Below are positions 49,151-61,318 of a stretch of 64,000 nucleotides of DNA, in pieces. The stretch comes from Lyophyllum atratum (lineage: Eukaryota; Basidiomycota; Agaricomycetes; Agaricales; Lyophyllaceae). The stretch spans positions 1 to 64,000 of the forward strand of contig JACGCN010000081.1 in assembly GCA_014905825.1 (NCBI GenBank), given 5' to 3'. The position numbers were made by a program, and so were the translations under genes. Below the pieces are notes generated by a model. It saw only the letters and a list, made by a program, of their open reading frames with translations. It did not search any database and was not told the origin of the DNA. How positions within the stretch are numbered: position 1 is the stretch's first letter; each line of letters opens with the position of its first letter.

Positions 49151-49850
49151 TCACTGGCGATGCTTCGCCAAGCATTTGAAAACCCTCTCTTGTGAGTGGG
49201 TCGGCGGCAGGCGAAGTCCCTTCTGCTGGAACCTGCGCCGCATCTGAGTATCCGTGATAATGCCGTCGACACCCAGGCGTCCAATAGCTGATTAGCGATG
49301 CTGAAACGGTCAACCTGGTAATGTCGGTCAGCCATGTGCAGGAGAGACTTCGCACCAAAATATTTACCGTCCGAGGAATGACTAACCTTCCAACCTCGTG
49401 GGCACGATCTATCATGTCCTTTGTGGTGAACGGGATATATCCGGCCACCGTTGGGTCGAGTACAGGACTCTTATCAGAAACTGCTGCAAGAGATAGAATG
49501 TCTGCCTTAATGGACGGCGCCTCGACTATTGCAGCGCCAGTCGTCGCGCCAGCGAAGTCGCTTAGTTTCAAGCTAGCCGACCAAGGGGAAAGACCGTTTA
49601 CTTCCGCGATGGAGCCTAGTGTGGATGGTGGTGCTTGACCGAGCATAGACGTTGGTGAAGCCAACATAACTGCCACCATGAGATTGACGTCTTTTAAACT
49701 GTTGCTCTGGGGCACGATTGTTCAGTGTCTGGACGAACGGACGTGGCTTGTATCCTGCTGATGCCTGTCACCTTCTCTATACAGGATCTTTCTTACCGGA
49801 TGCGCCCATGGTCACCACCTGTGGAATGGACTGTCAGTTGGCAGATATGC
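49151..49850 (-). pseudogene. GDPD copy 2, internally deleted and frameshifted
   Basis: Second GDPD copy in the same orientation. From 49679 an ORF beginning MVAVMLASPTSMLGQAP runs into the 3' GDPD exon (SIKADILSLAAVS, GYIPFTTKDMIDRAHEVGR), matching copy 1 (SIKADILSPSAVS, GYIPFTTKDMVDRAHAL). A TGG has become CGG (PRTV instead of PWTV). The last exon (VDRFSIANQLLD) is shifted by loss of one G in a GGG run near 49279, so the conserved end (CLAKH, stop 49151) is out of frame. Bases 49728-49850 match the 5' flank of copy 1 (48713-48830). So this copy keeps its upstream flank and 3' exons but has lost the catalytic 5' exons, roughly 1.2 kb. It cannot encode an active GDPD. Confidence 0.8.
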
Positions 49851-50120
49851 AACCCAGAAGCGAAAAGATAATGTGCCCGAGTACGTTCTCTTGCCTTCTT
49901 TTGAGAGAAAACTTGGCCGCGAAGAAGCGTTTTACAGGAAAAAGGCGCGCTTGATTCCGGACACTGAATTCCAGGAGTTTGACGATATGTACATGGGAGT
50001 AATATGTGACATTGTTATTGAACATCGTCCAATGGTGCTATAAGCATGGGTGCGAGAGCAGGTCCCCTGTAAAGTAACATAGCATACATAGCGCCGTTAG
50101 CGGGATGCATGTATTCCCTG

Positions 50121-50532
50121 CTATGAAGACGACCGTGAAGCTGTGTCGTTGGGTGGTTTCTTCTCGTCCTGCTTTTCAAGATTGGCCATTCCCAGGTTCT
50201 TCCACTCGTCGCGTTCCATCAGGCCCCTATTTGCGAATGCGATCAGTGACGGAGGATCAACGGAAGGAGCAGTAAATGCACTTTTGCATGCGGCAATCGA
50301 GATAGTTCTTACTCAGCTCCCTGCAAAGCGTCGACGTACTCTCGTTCTGGCGCAAACAGTTCATATACAGCGTCATCCTGTCCTTGCACTCGCCTACGAA
50401 ATGCAAATTAGGATTGCGGTATGCACATACCAGGAACGCTCACGGACCATAGTGATCAAGAGGGAATGATCCACGGTCAGGCGGCGAGGTTTTGAAGCCG
50501 ACGTTGATCGACGGTGGTCGACCAAAGGACAT
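50121..50532 (-). CDS. COX19: Cytochrome c oxidase assembly protein COX19
   Basis: Small twin-CX9C intermembrane-space protein needed for copper delivery to cytochrome c oxidase. Three exons: 50532-50448, 50393-50282 and 50226-50121, 100 residues. The start gives MSFGRPPSINVGFKTSPPDR, then GSFPLDHYGECKDRM with the twin CX9C pairs: C-KDRMTLYMN-C and C-RELSKNYLD-C. It ends KGLMERDEWKNLGM plus a charged tail. This gene is too finely split to show as one long open frame. Identification rests on the whole protein matching the Cox19 pattern, including the Gly-Leu-Met-Glu block after the last Cys. Confidence 0.95.
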
Positions 50533-50751
50533 GGATGCCTAGAGGTTGCGAAAAGTGGTTGACCCTGACGGTACTTGCAACCAATGTAACCGTGGGAAAT
50601 ATACTCTATTTATAGGTAAGTACACTCCCTCCGCCATACTAATACTACAAGCTGCGTAAAAAATGATGCTACTGAGGCACTATAGGTGCTAAATAATCCT
50701 ATGTAAAGTGCCATACATTATAATCTATTCCCGTCCCTATCCCGCCCACAT

Positions 50752-51956
50752 CTACTTCTTTCGAGATTTTCCTTTCTTCTTCGACGATTTGGCCTCTTCA
50801 TCTTCGGAGGAGGCTTCATTGGAACCGGAGTCAGTCATTCTACTTCCTGACGCAGCACTGGATAAAGAAGGCTGTGACGACCTTTCTGGTGAGTGCCGGG
50901 CACTCTCTGCGAGAATGTGACTTGCTAAATTTACCCCGGCAAGCCGGCTTCCCTTCAGCATCACAATCTCCTTCAGCCATCCATTTTCCCGCCGCAAATC
51001 AGCAGCCTCGCGTTCCAGATCCTCCGAGCGACCAGCTAAATCGGAGACTGAGCGCTCCAGATTTGTGGTCCTTTGCTTCTTCTTAATTCTGAAACGTGCT
51101 GCGTTGAATGACAACATTTTTGCTAAGGTTGGTAAGATGATGGATGGAAACTGCCTTACCAGACGCCGCGGTATTTCTCCGTCGCTTTTCTTCTGAGATA
51201 CTATTGCGCTCAGCTTCTGTCTGTTCCGGGTCCGGGGAACCTCGCGAAGCTGAGGAGGAGGATGCAACCGCATTGCCAACAGACGCGCGCCTCGGTGGCT
51301 GATGAGCAGTAGGGCTCTCTAGAGGGTTTGAGATGGGAGGAAGAAAATAAGAGGGCGCGTAAGGGTACAACGAGGTCCCTGGATTTGACATTGTTCTTTG
51401 GAGATCCGCAAACTGGTCCTGGTGGCTTTGGTGACTTTGAGTCTGCGGGGGAAAGAGGTGCCAGGGAAATTCCAGAGAGGAAAGGGGAGGTAACTGGGTA
51501 TGTCCTATATTTCCGTGATCATATAAATGGTCTTGAAGCTCAGAGGGACCAGAATGCGAATAGCCCCCTTGAGGCAGTAGAGACCCATACGGATTTGCGT
51601 GTGATAAGCCGTGTGAAGACATCCCAGCTGCGGCAGCAAATTGTGCGAGTAGAGCCGCGTCATGAGCGTCTGGTTGAACTAAAGAATCCTCGATAAGTGA
51701 AGTGGTTGATATTTGGACTAAGTAAACAATACTCACTTACGCTATGGCCGGCCCCTGGTTGAGCTGCGGGGACGGATGTGGAACGCGTCCGCCGTGTGTT
51801 TCGGGAATGGGGGTTATTTTTCGATCCTCCCGGGAGTTCATTATCCATGTCAAAGGTGAATTCGAGTTGCTCCCAGAAAGTTAAATCTGCCTGATCCTTA
51901 GGGGAAGTGGGAGATAGGAACGATGGTGTGGAGTCCCGGCTTTTGAGAAGAAGCAT
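50752..51956 (-). CDS. bZIP transcription factor, Cys3/MetR-like
   Basis: DNA-binding regulator. Three exons: 51956-51741, 51688-51160 and 51098-50752 (363 residues). The basic region EEKRRRNTAASARFRIKKKQ is of the Neurospora Cys-3/Aspergillus MetR kind, which control sulfur assimilation; the zipper follows as LERSVSDLAGRSEDLEREAA with Leu spacing continuing to LRRENGWLKEIVMLK. The basic region is split by the second intron at AAS/AR. The N-terminal half is Gln/Pro/Ser-rich. The C-terminus is acidic then Lys-rich (KSSKKKGKSRKK). Start chosen at 51956 (MLLLKSRDSTPS); a later ATG (MDNELPGG) is possible. Sulfur role is inference from the basic region only. Confidence 0.88.
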
Positions 51957-52631
51957 GCCCACAGGGAGATGTGTGCATAGATATATAAATGCCCATACCA
52001 GGGAGGAACGAGGTCCAGGGAAGATATGCCTTAGGCAACTGTAGTGATTCGCCATCGACTCACAAGATTGCGCCAGACAGACCCAGAAATACGCCACTTC
52101 CTTGTTTTGTAACTTGCCGACGTCATCGCATATTCGACGGCTGGAAAATACATCTCAGCTTTAAATGCCATCGTTCAGGAGATTCTAGAGGTCATAACGT
52201 GAAGGTCAATGTTGTGTAGGGCCAATTTGGAAGGAATTCCGAATTCAACTCGGCAAGCCGGCGTTCTTCCAAAAAGCCTATTAGGCATCATATAATTTAC
52301 GAGGACTGAAACGAGCCATTATTGCCCGTACAGCCTGAATTTCTCGATGCACGTAGCGAAGACGCTCATCCTGCGTGAGTCCTGCGAATATGTATCATCT
52401 CCACCGCATCGTCGCCACGGAACCATGGATTTTGAGCCTGAGGCCGGCGGGCCGCGGTTCATTAGATATTCACGTGACGATGAGTCAGCATTACGCGTAC
52501 GCGTTGCTCCCGTCTACTCTAACCTGAAGCTTAACATCCCATCGCTGCATACTCTACGAGTACACCATGGTAACGCACTATTCTATTCAACACTGCATGA
52601 TACTGAATCTTTGAAAGTTAATCCGTGTTAG
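51957..52631. other. Intergenic region bZIP/NPL4, with unresolved NPL4 first exon
   Basis: 675 bp between divergent genes. The first coding exon of NPL4 should lie here and end in phase 2, but I could not choose between several short ATG-led candidates (for example near 52346, 52425 or 52485). Confidence 0.45.
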
Positions 52632-54874
52632 ATCGAAAGACGGGAATTTCAGATTTGAAGTAGAACCTACCACCGATATCTCGGAATTGTTGGCGAAGGT
52701 ACGCCGTATCTATCCAGTGGACTGTCATACAGCTCAGGTGACACCACTAGATTTTGGAAACGACAACAGATGCGGACCCATCGACTTTTACGATCTCCAA
52801 CCAGCCACGGGGTAACGAAGCAAAGATTTCAGACCTGAAAGGCAGAAGCTTGCAGAATCTGGGATTGAGGTGAGCTCGATGGACATTTCCTCGCGTTAAT
52901 TTATTTAATATGTTCTTTAGCCACGGGGATCTTGTCTTCGTAGGATATCAAAGTAAACCATCGTCTTCAGGAAGCAACGAGATTGTCTCAGACGCGCAAC
53001 CGAGCGTTCCCAGCACCCGAGACGCCACCAAACGCCCATGGGAGGTCGTTACTGAAGATGCCGTGGACATCTACTGGCGCAGTCAATCAGGCAAAATTCC
53101 GCGCGGCCGCGACGCGCGACTCTGCAAACATGGTGCTAACGCCATGTGCGACTACTGCATGCCCCTCGAACCTTACGATGCTGCGTATCACAAAGAAAAC
53201 AGTATCAAGCATCTATCGTACCATGCATATCTCCACAAGATCACGCCGCAGGCCACTGCTTCTGCTGCTTCGACGCTCCCTCCTCTAACACCGCTCTCGT
53301 ACAAAGTGAAAATACCATGTCCGAGCGGTGGCCACGCCCCTTGGCCAGCCGGAATTTGTACAGCCTGCCAACCGTCTGCGATAACCCTCGCGTCCCAGCC
53401 ATTCCGGATGGTTGACCACTTGGAGATCGCGTCAACAGACATCATCGAGCGGTTCCTACAGGCGTGGCGTAGGACCGGTCTTCAGCGCTTTGGATGGCTC
53501 ATCGGTCGTTACGAACCCTATGACGACAAGGTGCCAATGGGTGTCAAAGCTGTTGTAGAGGCTATCCACGAGCCGCCCCAGGAGGGGGAACTAGATGGGC
53601 TTACGCTCGGCCTGCCCTGGGAGGATGAACCACGTATACGGGAGCTGGGGAAGTCCGCCTCGACCCCTTTGACCATTGTGGGATACATCTTCACCGATCT
53701 GGACCCGACGCCAGAAGATCGTACGAAGAATGTGTATAAACGACACCCGGGCTCGTTCTATTTATCCTCGTTGGAGGCGATCTTTGCCGCAACGATGCAG
53801 AAGGATAGCCCTACTCCTTCTCGATCGTCGCCCACAGGGCAATTTGCTTCTCGCCTGGTCACTGCCGTGCTGACGGCGACTGAGGATGGTCAGGTGGATG
53901 TTTCCGCATACCAGGTCTCGGAACAAGCCGTTGCAATGGTGGATGCGGATATGATTGAGGCCAGTGTGGATCCAGGAATTGTGAGGGTCAAAGACGAGGA
54001 CAGAAGCGAGGACTCCGCCCGTTATGTTCCCGACGTCTTCTTCACATACAAGAACGAATATGGCCTCGAGGTCAAGAAGAGCGCCAAGCCATGTTTCCCT
54101 GTGGAGTATCTAATGTTGAACGTATGTCGTGCCGAGGCTTTGCTGATCTTTCAGAAACTGACCTCTGAGTTGTCAGGTCACGCACGGATTCCCTCAAAAC
54201 CCTTCTCCTATATTCCGTTCGACTCGCTTCAACATCGAGAACCGACCTGGGCTCGAGGATCAGCGCGTCGAGCAGGTCCTGTCCACCCTTGCGACCCTTG
54301 ACGCGCCCAACATCCATGATAGCCGTACCGCTCAACCCGGAGAAACCCAGAAGCGGATGGAGCTCGCTAAATGGCTAAGCGATTGGCACCTCGTCGCGTT
54401 CTTGGGCACCACCCAGCTTTTCTCGCCAGTGAGTGCAGCGATTCGACAATTAAACTTCCAATTCCATAACGCAGGTTCATAGGAGGATATGAAGCTGCTT
54501 GAGCACACGGTTTCGAACCCTAATCTTTTAGAGGATCTGTCGTTACTCGATCCACTGCTCGCGACGGAAGGCTGGCACACACTGATGACATTTACGCGGG
54601 AGAGTGCGCGTACGTCCCCGTCCTTGGCATCTCATTTACATATGCTCACACGGATGCTACAGCTGCGCGTCCCGCATCGTCCGCACCCGGCGCATTGCCT
54701 TCTGGCATGGATGAAGATATCCCGCAAGAGGTGTTCGACCAGATCGCAGCGGAAGAAGCCGCCCGCGCCGCCTCCGGTCCTAGCGGCGTCCAGGGGGTCC
54801 GAGTTTGCCCTCACTGCACGTTCGAGAACGACCACAGCCGCCCTGATTGTGAGGTCTGCGGGCTGCCCTTGTAG
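52632..54874 (+). CDS. NPL4: Nuclear protein localization protein 4 (NPL4), first exon missing
   Basis: Cofactor of the Cdc48/p97 segregase with Ufd1 in ubiquitin-dependent extraction. Exons: 52632-52698, 52751-52869, 52921-54121, 54177-54428, 54483-54609 and 54663-54874. The N-terminal ubiquitin-like part gives SKDGNFRFEVEPTTDISELL and ISDLKGRSLQNLG. The zinc-finger region has CKHGANAMCDYCMPLEPYD and HLSYHAYLHK; the MPN-like domain has RFGWLIGRYEPYDDKVPMGV and EIASTDIIERFL. Next come VTHGFPQNPSPIF and WLSDWHLVAFLGT. The C-terminus is a RanBP2/NZF finger (VCPHCTFENDHSRPDCEVC), present in animal NPL4 but absent in budding yeast Npl4. An AATAAA-type site lies at about 54906. Confidence 0.95.
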
Positions 54875-55522
54875 ATGAGGCCTGTATGTATATGTAACGC
54901 TGAAGAATAAAGGAATAATAGATTCGAGCCGGTGATGTTACACCTGAGGCAGGCATGCTACATTCGTGGCCTCAACGAAATACAAAAGTATGGTCAGGAC
55001 CTTTCACTGGCTCATCGTATGCTAGGTTACCATGGACGCCATCTCCAACATGCGCTAACCATAAGCAAACGCGTCGTTCAAAATGATCCTCATATTCTGT
55101 CCACCCCTCATCCCAACAAACACTTCAATGATACAGTTGATACAAAAGGTAATAAAAACATGTCTAACTCGTAAGGTCATCATCTCCGTATAGTATGTGT
55201 TATAAACATTATGTTGTGCGCATGGCCCCGAAGACCGTCCTGTGTGTGGTGTGTGCAACATTGACGTAAAGAAAAAAATTGGCGATGGGAAAGAATGGAA
55301 AGGAGCGTCTCTGCGTCGTGTTGAATGTGAGAGGGGAAATTGTGGAAACTGATAGATTCTCAGTGTCTTTGACCTGCGGCAGGTGGTCCATTGTATGATG
55401 CGGAAATGGGGAGAATGCTGAGACGGGAGGGCATCATCGCGTGTATCAGTGGTAGGGGGAAGAAGGTGCATGTGGTGGCGGTGGTATCGCTGTCCGAGAG
55501 CAGAAGGCCTGGACTCGTATCC
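54875..55522. other. Convergent intergenic region NPL4/Nudix
   Basis: 648 bp with NPL4 polyadenylation signals (AATAAAGG near 54906). Short frames only; nothing recognised. Confidence 0.4.
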
Positions 55523-57076
55523 TCACCGGCCAAGCAACCACCACACCGCAAACGCAACGCCGAATAGGATACCAAGGGCGCGCGCGACGATCACGACGAC
55601 GAGGGCCTTGCGGATGGCAGCGTAGAACGTGCTAAGCGCCGATCCGGACCAGTTGATACTAGGCACGAGGGCGTCAAATTAGGTTCGAGGGACATGAGGT
55701 CATATGACAAGTTAAACTTACCGCCTATCGTTGGTGCCGCCGGCCCTTACACTTGCTTCCCATCCACGTACAACTGCGCGATAGCGCTTGCCAAAGACCC
55801 TGTATAAAAGCATCAGAGGGGCGACAAGACAAAGTAGGAGTGTAAAACACACCAGATCCAAAAGTTCACGTCTGGGTACGAGAACCTTGGGAAAACGCTC
55901 GCGAGACTTGGGGCGACGACATCCATCCGTAGGCCTTCGAATTCTGTCTGATACGGGAGCTGCATCACGGCCGATAAGGGCGAGGACATTCCTGAAGCTA
56001 TTTCTTCGAGAGGATTTGTGAACCTCGAAGTGGGCGGTGGGAACATCATGTATGACATCAGATCTAGCATCATGCCGAGGGAGAGACCCCATAGCTTGAG
56101 GTGCTGCGGCGGCGGGGACGGAACGCCTTTTTCGAGGGTGCCTGGTTCATTTGAATTGGCGAGAGGGGCTGGGCTCGTGTTGGAGCCGGTGTCAAGGAGG
56201 ATAGCAGGGAACTGCATGCTGCCTATGAGCAATCGTACCAATAGGCGGAGGGCGGTGGATTGCTTGGGTGCGAGGCGGGAGGCGGCATCGACTGTGACAG
56301 TGGACCAGCGAGGTGGAGTATTGGGGGAGACGAGAGAAGCGAGAGAAACCCAATGGAGGGACGTGGACTCGACAGGATCCGGAGGTGGTGCTTGAGGTGC
56401 TACTTGGAGAAATACGAAGGGGGAGAGGATCATGAGGAGGCGCTTTCCGAGGGAGGTGGTGATTTCGCGGTCGTCGAGCTGGCCGACACATATGTATTGG
56501 CGCTCGGCGAGGTCAACGCCTATCTCTTCCCATGTCTGGCGCATAGCTGAATGGCGGTTGAAAAGAAAGGAGAGGTCAGAAGACAACTGTTCGCACCTGT
56601 GTAGAGTCCACCTTCGTCGTCTGGTTCCATCCTTCCACCAGGGAACGCGACATGGGTCTCCTGTGGGTTCCGCAGTCGCGACTGGGCGAGGGACACGTCG
56701 TCCAATGGAGCGTTTTGTCGGTGCAAAAAAAGGATTTCTGGACGCGCATTTGGGTCGTTGACCCAGTCGAGTTCAAAGAACTCTGTGAGAGTGGGTGGGG
56801 TGTCGGGTGTTGGTGGTACAGGGGCAGACGGTGATGGTACAACACGGATGATAAGGGCAACAGCTGCTCTGCGGGGCTCTATGCAAATGGTCAGCAGATA
56901 TAATAGGGTGGTGCGGGGTAAGATACAGACGTGTTGGGGGCGATGCTATGATACGGGGCGGGGTAGTTCTTATTCTGTGGAGAGCCCTGGAGAGCAGGGG
57001 TATTGTGTTCACGGGTTTTTCTACGGAGGGTGAGCAGGACATCAGCAGGGAGAAGAACGGACTTGCCTTGGGACAT
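55523..57076 (-). CDS. Nudix hydrolase with C-terminal membrane segment
   Basis: Nudix (CoA/nucleoside-diphosphate-linked) hydrolase of unknown substrate. Exons: 57076-56927, 56876-56597, 56546-55853, 55799-55722 and 55658-55523 (445 residues). The Nudix box is split by an intron: FPGGRMEPDDEG ends exon 2 and MRQTWEEIGVDL starts exon 3, preserving the G-x5-E and R-E-x-x-E-E core spacing only loosely (R-Q-T-W-E-E). Upstream ETHVAFPGG is typical of NUDT7/Pcd1-like enzymes. A C-terminal helix (ALVVVIVARALGILFGVAFA) is a membrane span, and the region LWGLSLGMMLDLMSYMMFPP is also hydrophobic. Exon 2's acceptor was placed at CATAGAG to keep frame. Confidence 0.85.
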
Positions 57077-57163
57077 GGCCGTCACGAATGCACACAGCGT
57101 CCCCAAACTTTTCGTTTCTGACGTCGCTCGCTCGGCTGATCCCGACATGTTTCCCCAAATAGA

Positions 57164-58132
57164 TTATGAGACAACAATCCACCCCGCTTTCATGTTCAAC
57201 TCCCCGCTTCTACTTCCGCTCAGCGGCCACCATTCAACTCCACCGTCTAATATATCATCCAGGTCCACTGAAAGCTGCCCCACCACCGAGTCAACGTCTA
57301 CTATCTTCACTGTAATCACGCACGCCCCTCGGTTGGGACAGTAGAAATCGTGCTTTGCATCCCAACTCGGATTGCTCGTGTGCTCTAGCCGATGCGTCGT
57401 GTATACAGGAGCGCCGTCGTGTCCCAAGCTGACCTGCGCCACCGATCCAGAGTTGCTAGCATCAAGCCGTCGAGCTCCCGAGATATACAAAGATACTATT
57501 CCACGCGCTTGCAAGTACGATGAGATAACTAAAACACGAATACGGCGATCGCTTACAGTTTCCAGATGCGCCGTCCGATTCAACAGCTGGATAATAGATC
57601 AAGTCCACCAGTAGCTCTCCACGCTGCTTCTCATCCTTCATCAAAGCAAGATGAAGGCCCCCTGGAGCACTTTCCTCCTTCAACTTGGAAAGACCGAAGC
57701 GGGCCTCTCCCAAGAGAGCGTCTCGTCGGTGTTCGTGATGGTCGTTCAAGCGTAGGCTCAGGGTATCGTCCAGCGAGTGGATCACTATGTATTTCGTTTC
57801 CATCCATGTAGGTTCGAATCTAGGTATCGAAGAGCTCAGATAAGACACGTCTCGCGCGATGTATATACACACTCGTGCGACTGATAGCTAGTTTTCACGA
57901 CGGCCTTCGCGTCATTAATGCCTATTTCCACAAACGGATCCGGCGAGCCTCCTCGGAGCCTACTCCATGGGATGATATGTGCAGACTGTACAGTCAGGCG
58001 AACGACGCCGATCGGGCTCATCAGTGGTGTTCTTTTGACTAAGTGAGCTCTGCGGCGAAATAGCATGTATTGATGGGGATCGTCATGTACGGCAACCTCG
58101 GCGACTGCTGTCTTGTCCGTGTCGCTGTCCGT
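57164..58132 (-). CDS. C2-domain protein, tricalbin-like fragment
   Basis: Calcium/lipid-binding C2 modules. Exons about 58132-57873, 57819 to about 57555, and about 57520-57164. Reads MSPIGVVRLTVQSAHIIPWS, GGSPDPFVEIGINDAKAVVK and FEPTWMETKYIVIHSLDDTL, then a second module (RRLDASNSGSVAQVSLG, HTSNPSWDAKHDFYCPN). SDPF/DPFVE and NPSWD are C2 calcium-loop patterns as in tricalbins, but the N-terminal membrane anchor and SMP domain are absent, because the plus-strand MTQ2 gene begins at 58220. An ATG at 58066 (MLFRRRAHLV) could start a short protein; the 5' exon is uncertain. It may be a truncated tricalbin relative; the real tricalbin lies 3.4 kb to the right. Confidence 0.7.
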
Positions 58133-58219
58133 CTAATCAGCTAGCGTTGTTTGGCTAGATCGGATGCCGGCTGAATGGCACAAGCAAGGAGATAAGATTT
58201 CTGTCTTGCATATGTAGGC

Positions 58220-59210
58220 ATGATTCCAACACCAGCTCTGTCTCATTTGACTGCCAAAGACTACGACCACGTATATGAACCCGCAGGTAAACCCAATACT
58301 CCCTATTCTTCATCGTCCCTAATGTGTTACATTCAGAGGACACCTTCCTGCTTCTCGACGCGCTCGAGGCCGACGAGCAGGAGCTCAAGAGCCTACGTCC
58401 CACGATATCCCTCGAAATCGGGTGAGTCGCAGAGACATGCCCCAGAGCTATCCACCCATACCTTTCTTGACACAGTTCGGGATCGGGATGCGTAACCAGC
58501 TTCATTGGTAAAATCCTCGGACCGTCTGTACGTACGTCACCCGCCTATCTTCGACGACTCGCGAATCCAACACGTCCCCAGTATACCTCACCACGGATAT
58601 AAACCCCCACGCCTGTCGCTGTACACTGTCCACCGGCGCGCAAAACAAGGTGCTCCCCAGGCAACTATCTCGCACGTATTTCTATTCCTGAAAAGCATCT
58701 CTCTCTCTCAGGTCGCGCTCGACGCTATAAACGCAAACTTCGCTGCCCCGCTCACTGCACGCCTAAAACACACCGTCGACGTCGTCCTCTTCAACCCCCC
58801 ATACGTGCCTACCATCCCCGACGAGGCCAGCGGTGCGCAGGGCACCCGCGGCATCGAGGGATCCTGGGCCGGGGGCACGGACGGCATGAGTGTGACGGAC
58901 CTCTTCCTTGAACGCGTCGAGGTAGGCGATATCATTATCCAAACTGGTTCAATATAGGTGACGCGATGTATGCTAGGAGCTCATGTCGGATCGGGGACGG
59001 TTCTATCTCGTCGCGGTCGCGGAGAATAACATACCGGATATACAAGAGCGGATGCTCACGCGGCATGGGCTGCAGAGTCAGGTGAGTTGTCGGCTGTTGG
59101 TTTTCTACCTCTTGCTGACGGGAGTGTAGATCGTTCTCAATCGGAGAGCAGGCCGTGAGCATCTATTCGTGCTGAGGTTCGTCCGACAGCACCCAGTCAA
59201 GGCAACATAG
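58220..59210 (+). CDS. MTQ2: eRF1 methyltransferase catalytic subunit MTQ2 (HEMK2/N6AMT1-like)
   Basis: SAM-dependent enzyme that methylates the Gln of the GGQ motif in eRF1. Seven exons: 58220-58286, 58337-58421, 58476-58531, 58582-58649, 58712-58921, 58977-59081 and 59130-59210 (223 residues). Motifs: YEPAEDTFLLLDALE, LEIGSGSGCVTSFIGKIL (SAM loop), LTTDINPHAC and VVLFNPPYVPT (the NPPY substrate-Gln site). The C-terminal half (FLVAVAEN region as YLVAVAENNIPDI, then VLNRRAGREHLFVLRF) fits MTQ2. Convergent with TFB2 (108 bp apart). Confidence 0.95.
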
Positions 59211-59318
59211 CTTCAATAAATATCAAGAGAGTCAAGCAGTGGGAGCAACGATCAACTAAAGTGATTAATAAGGTAGAGGAGATACAAGGACAACACACAC
59301 AGAAGAGGACAAAGTCTT

Positions 59319-61318
59319 TTATGTCAACCCTCCAGTCGTTCTCCTCTCAATGAACCCACGGATATTCCCATGCCCCTCTAGACTCCCGAAAAAGCATCGC
59401 TTTCCCTGATTTTCCCAGATAACAACGTCCAGCTCTTTCGCATAGTTTAGCACCAGCTCGTAATCCGCTTGAGAGGTGAACGAAGTATAGAGATATCCTG
59501 TGGAAGAATGGTCGGTCGACATGCACGAGACAAAGGATAACGACAGACCTTCTGCGGACTTTAACCGGTTCCTTTCGAGCTCCCAGAGTCTGATTTGATC
59601 TTGGACCGTCACTGGTAGAAGTGGATTCTAGGCCAATATATGAGTTTCGCATTGACAGATAGGACAGAGCAAGGATACAAACGTTCTTTCGCATTTGGGG
59701 ATGAGCGTGGCTGATGAGATAGCTAATAATCTGCCCAATACAAATGGAGTCAGGAATCATCCACCGTACAGACAACAAAACACACCTGATCCGCCGAAAT
59801 CCCGTTGTTGAGCGCCTTCTTGACGCTGTCGCGCGTGATAGAACCTACGACGAGATTGGGGAAGCGATATTTCAAAGAAACAAAGAGATTGAGAACGGCT
59901 GTCTTCAAGGGATTATCTGCCAGGATGTGAGATGCGCCATCAGGGATGTCATAACATGACGCCGCACCCGTGTAGGCGTATATTCGATAGTTGGTCTCCA
60001 GTACAATGAACCCGTCTTGGGGCCCTGAACTTGTCCCAGTGGCTGTCGGTAGGGGAGGCGAAGATGATGTCAATGTAGTCGCGAGGCGTGTCGGGCTGAA
60101 GCGACGGGAGGTAGGCTATGAATCGGTGTTTAATACTTGCAGCCGAAGTGCATTATATTCGGGCGCACCTTCCGTTGCCATATAAGCCCGTAGTCACGTA
60201 AGTCTTCCAGCATCGCCTTTTGGCTGGGACCTAGGTGGTCTGTAGAGTATTCCTAGATCAAGAGTAAATCAGAGGGGATGGGGATTGCTGGTTCTAGGAA
60301 ACTAACCCTGCCTAGTTGCATAGTAGATAGCATGAACAAGAAGCTCAGGACTTCAACGAGATCCATTTTCCGCTCCTGTGTCGCTGGTAAGAACCTCATG
60401 CGAGAACTCATCAGAGGAGTAACCTACCTCGGCCATGTGCAGATACTGAAGCAAGAGGTCCCAGAGCTGATCGTGTGGAGAATGCAGGAGGAACTGGAAT
60501 CCTGCCGACGTGATTTGAAGAGGAGCACCACTTGAACGATATTGAAAGAAGAAACAAGAGCGATGGCAACAGACTCACCGGAGACTGACCATCAGTCCGC
60601 TTCGCTGCAGGAGGTACAGCACGCCGGTGGAAGGTTTACTCGGACTTTGGCCTGTGCCAGAGGATACCATATAATGGAGGATGGTCTGTCTCCGTGTTTA
60701 ATCACTCACACCTCCGGCAGGGAATACTGTACACACCTCCCATCTTTCCAATGCATACCCGTCGAGACCCTCAACATCAAGAGGTGCGCGTTTGTCATCC
60801 GCCTCCCCAGGTACTCCAAAGCTTCCGCTCGTACCGCTTAAGCACCTCGTCAGACATAATCTATCGTTCAGCCATTGCACATTCACCTCCCCGTGATTGC
60901 CTGCCGGAAACTTGTCTTGAACGTCGAGTTCAGAGCCAGCTTGACTGCCGAGTTGGGCAGGATATGAAGTCTAGAGAGTGTGCCCAGTGCGTCATCGTAC
61001 AACCTGTATGGGTATCATGAAGCCATCCGACGGGAACACCGAAAGATCACACATCTAACGCAACTGTTTTCCTTCGCGGACAACCCATGCTGCCATCGTC
61101 GACGCGGGTATGGCGGATTCCAGCCAGAGGAGGCTCATCACGAGCTGTCTTTCCAAGGGTCCTAACAGGCGATATATGGAGAGGCATGAGGAGGGCAGCT
61201 GGTACAGGCGGGTGAGCGTATTTTGTGATTGGGATTGCAGAAAGGGAATGAGGGTATGAGGAGCAGGCGGCTTGGGTATTGCGTCAGTCGCGCTTTGCGG
61301 CCGCATGGTCGATGCCAT
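59319..61318 (-). CDS. TFB2: TFIIH subunit TFB2 (p52)
   Basis: General transcription and DNA-repair factor TFIIH subunit; anchors and stimulates the XPB/Ssl2 helicase. The first exon (start 61318) gives LTRLYQLPSSCLSIYRLLGP and RQLVMSLLWLESAIPASTMA. Later exons: LYDDALGTLSRLHILP, PLDVEGLDGYALERWE, LLLQYLHMAEERKMDLVEVL, QLGREYSTDHLGPSQK and VLETNYRIYAYTGAASCYDI, then RFPNLVVGSITRDSVKKALN, ISYLISHAHPQMRKN and the C-terminal NPLLPVTVQDQIRLWELERN with GYLYTSFTSQADYELVLNYA. The C-terminal part is the domain that binds Tfb5. There are many introns, whose borders I checked only in part; order and blocks are those of Tfb2. Confidence 0.92.

Noticed and set aside
50118..50469. 108-codon plus-strand frame
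   Set aside because: Antisense to the three COX19 exons, which have far stronger evidence.
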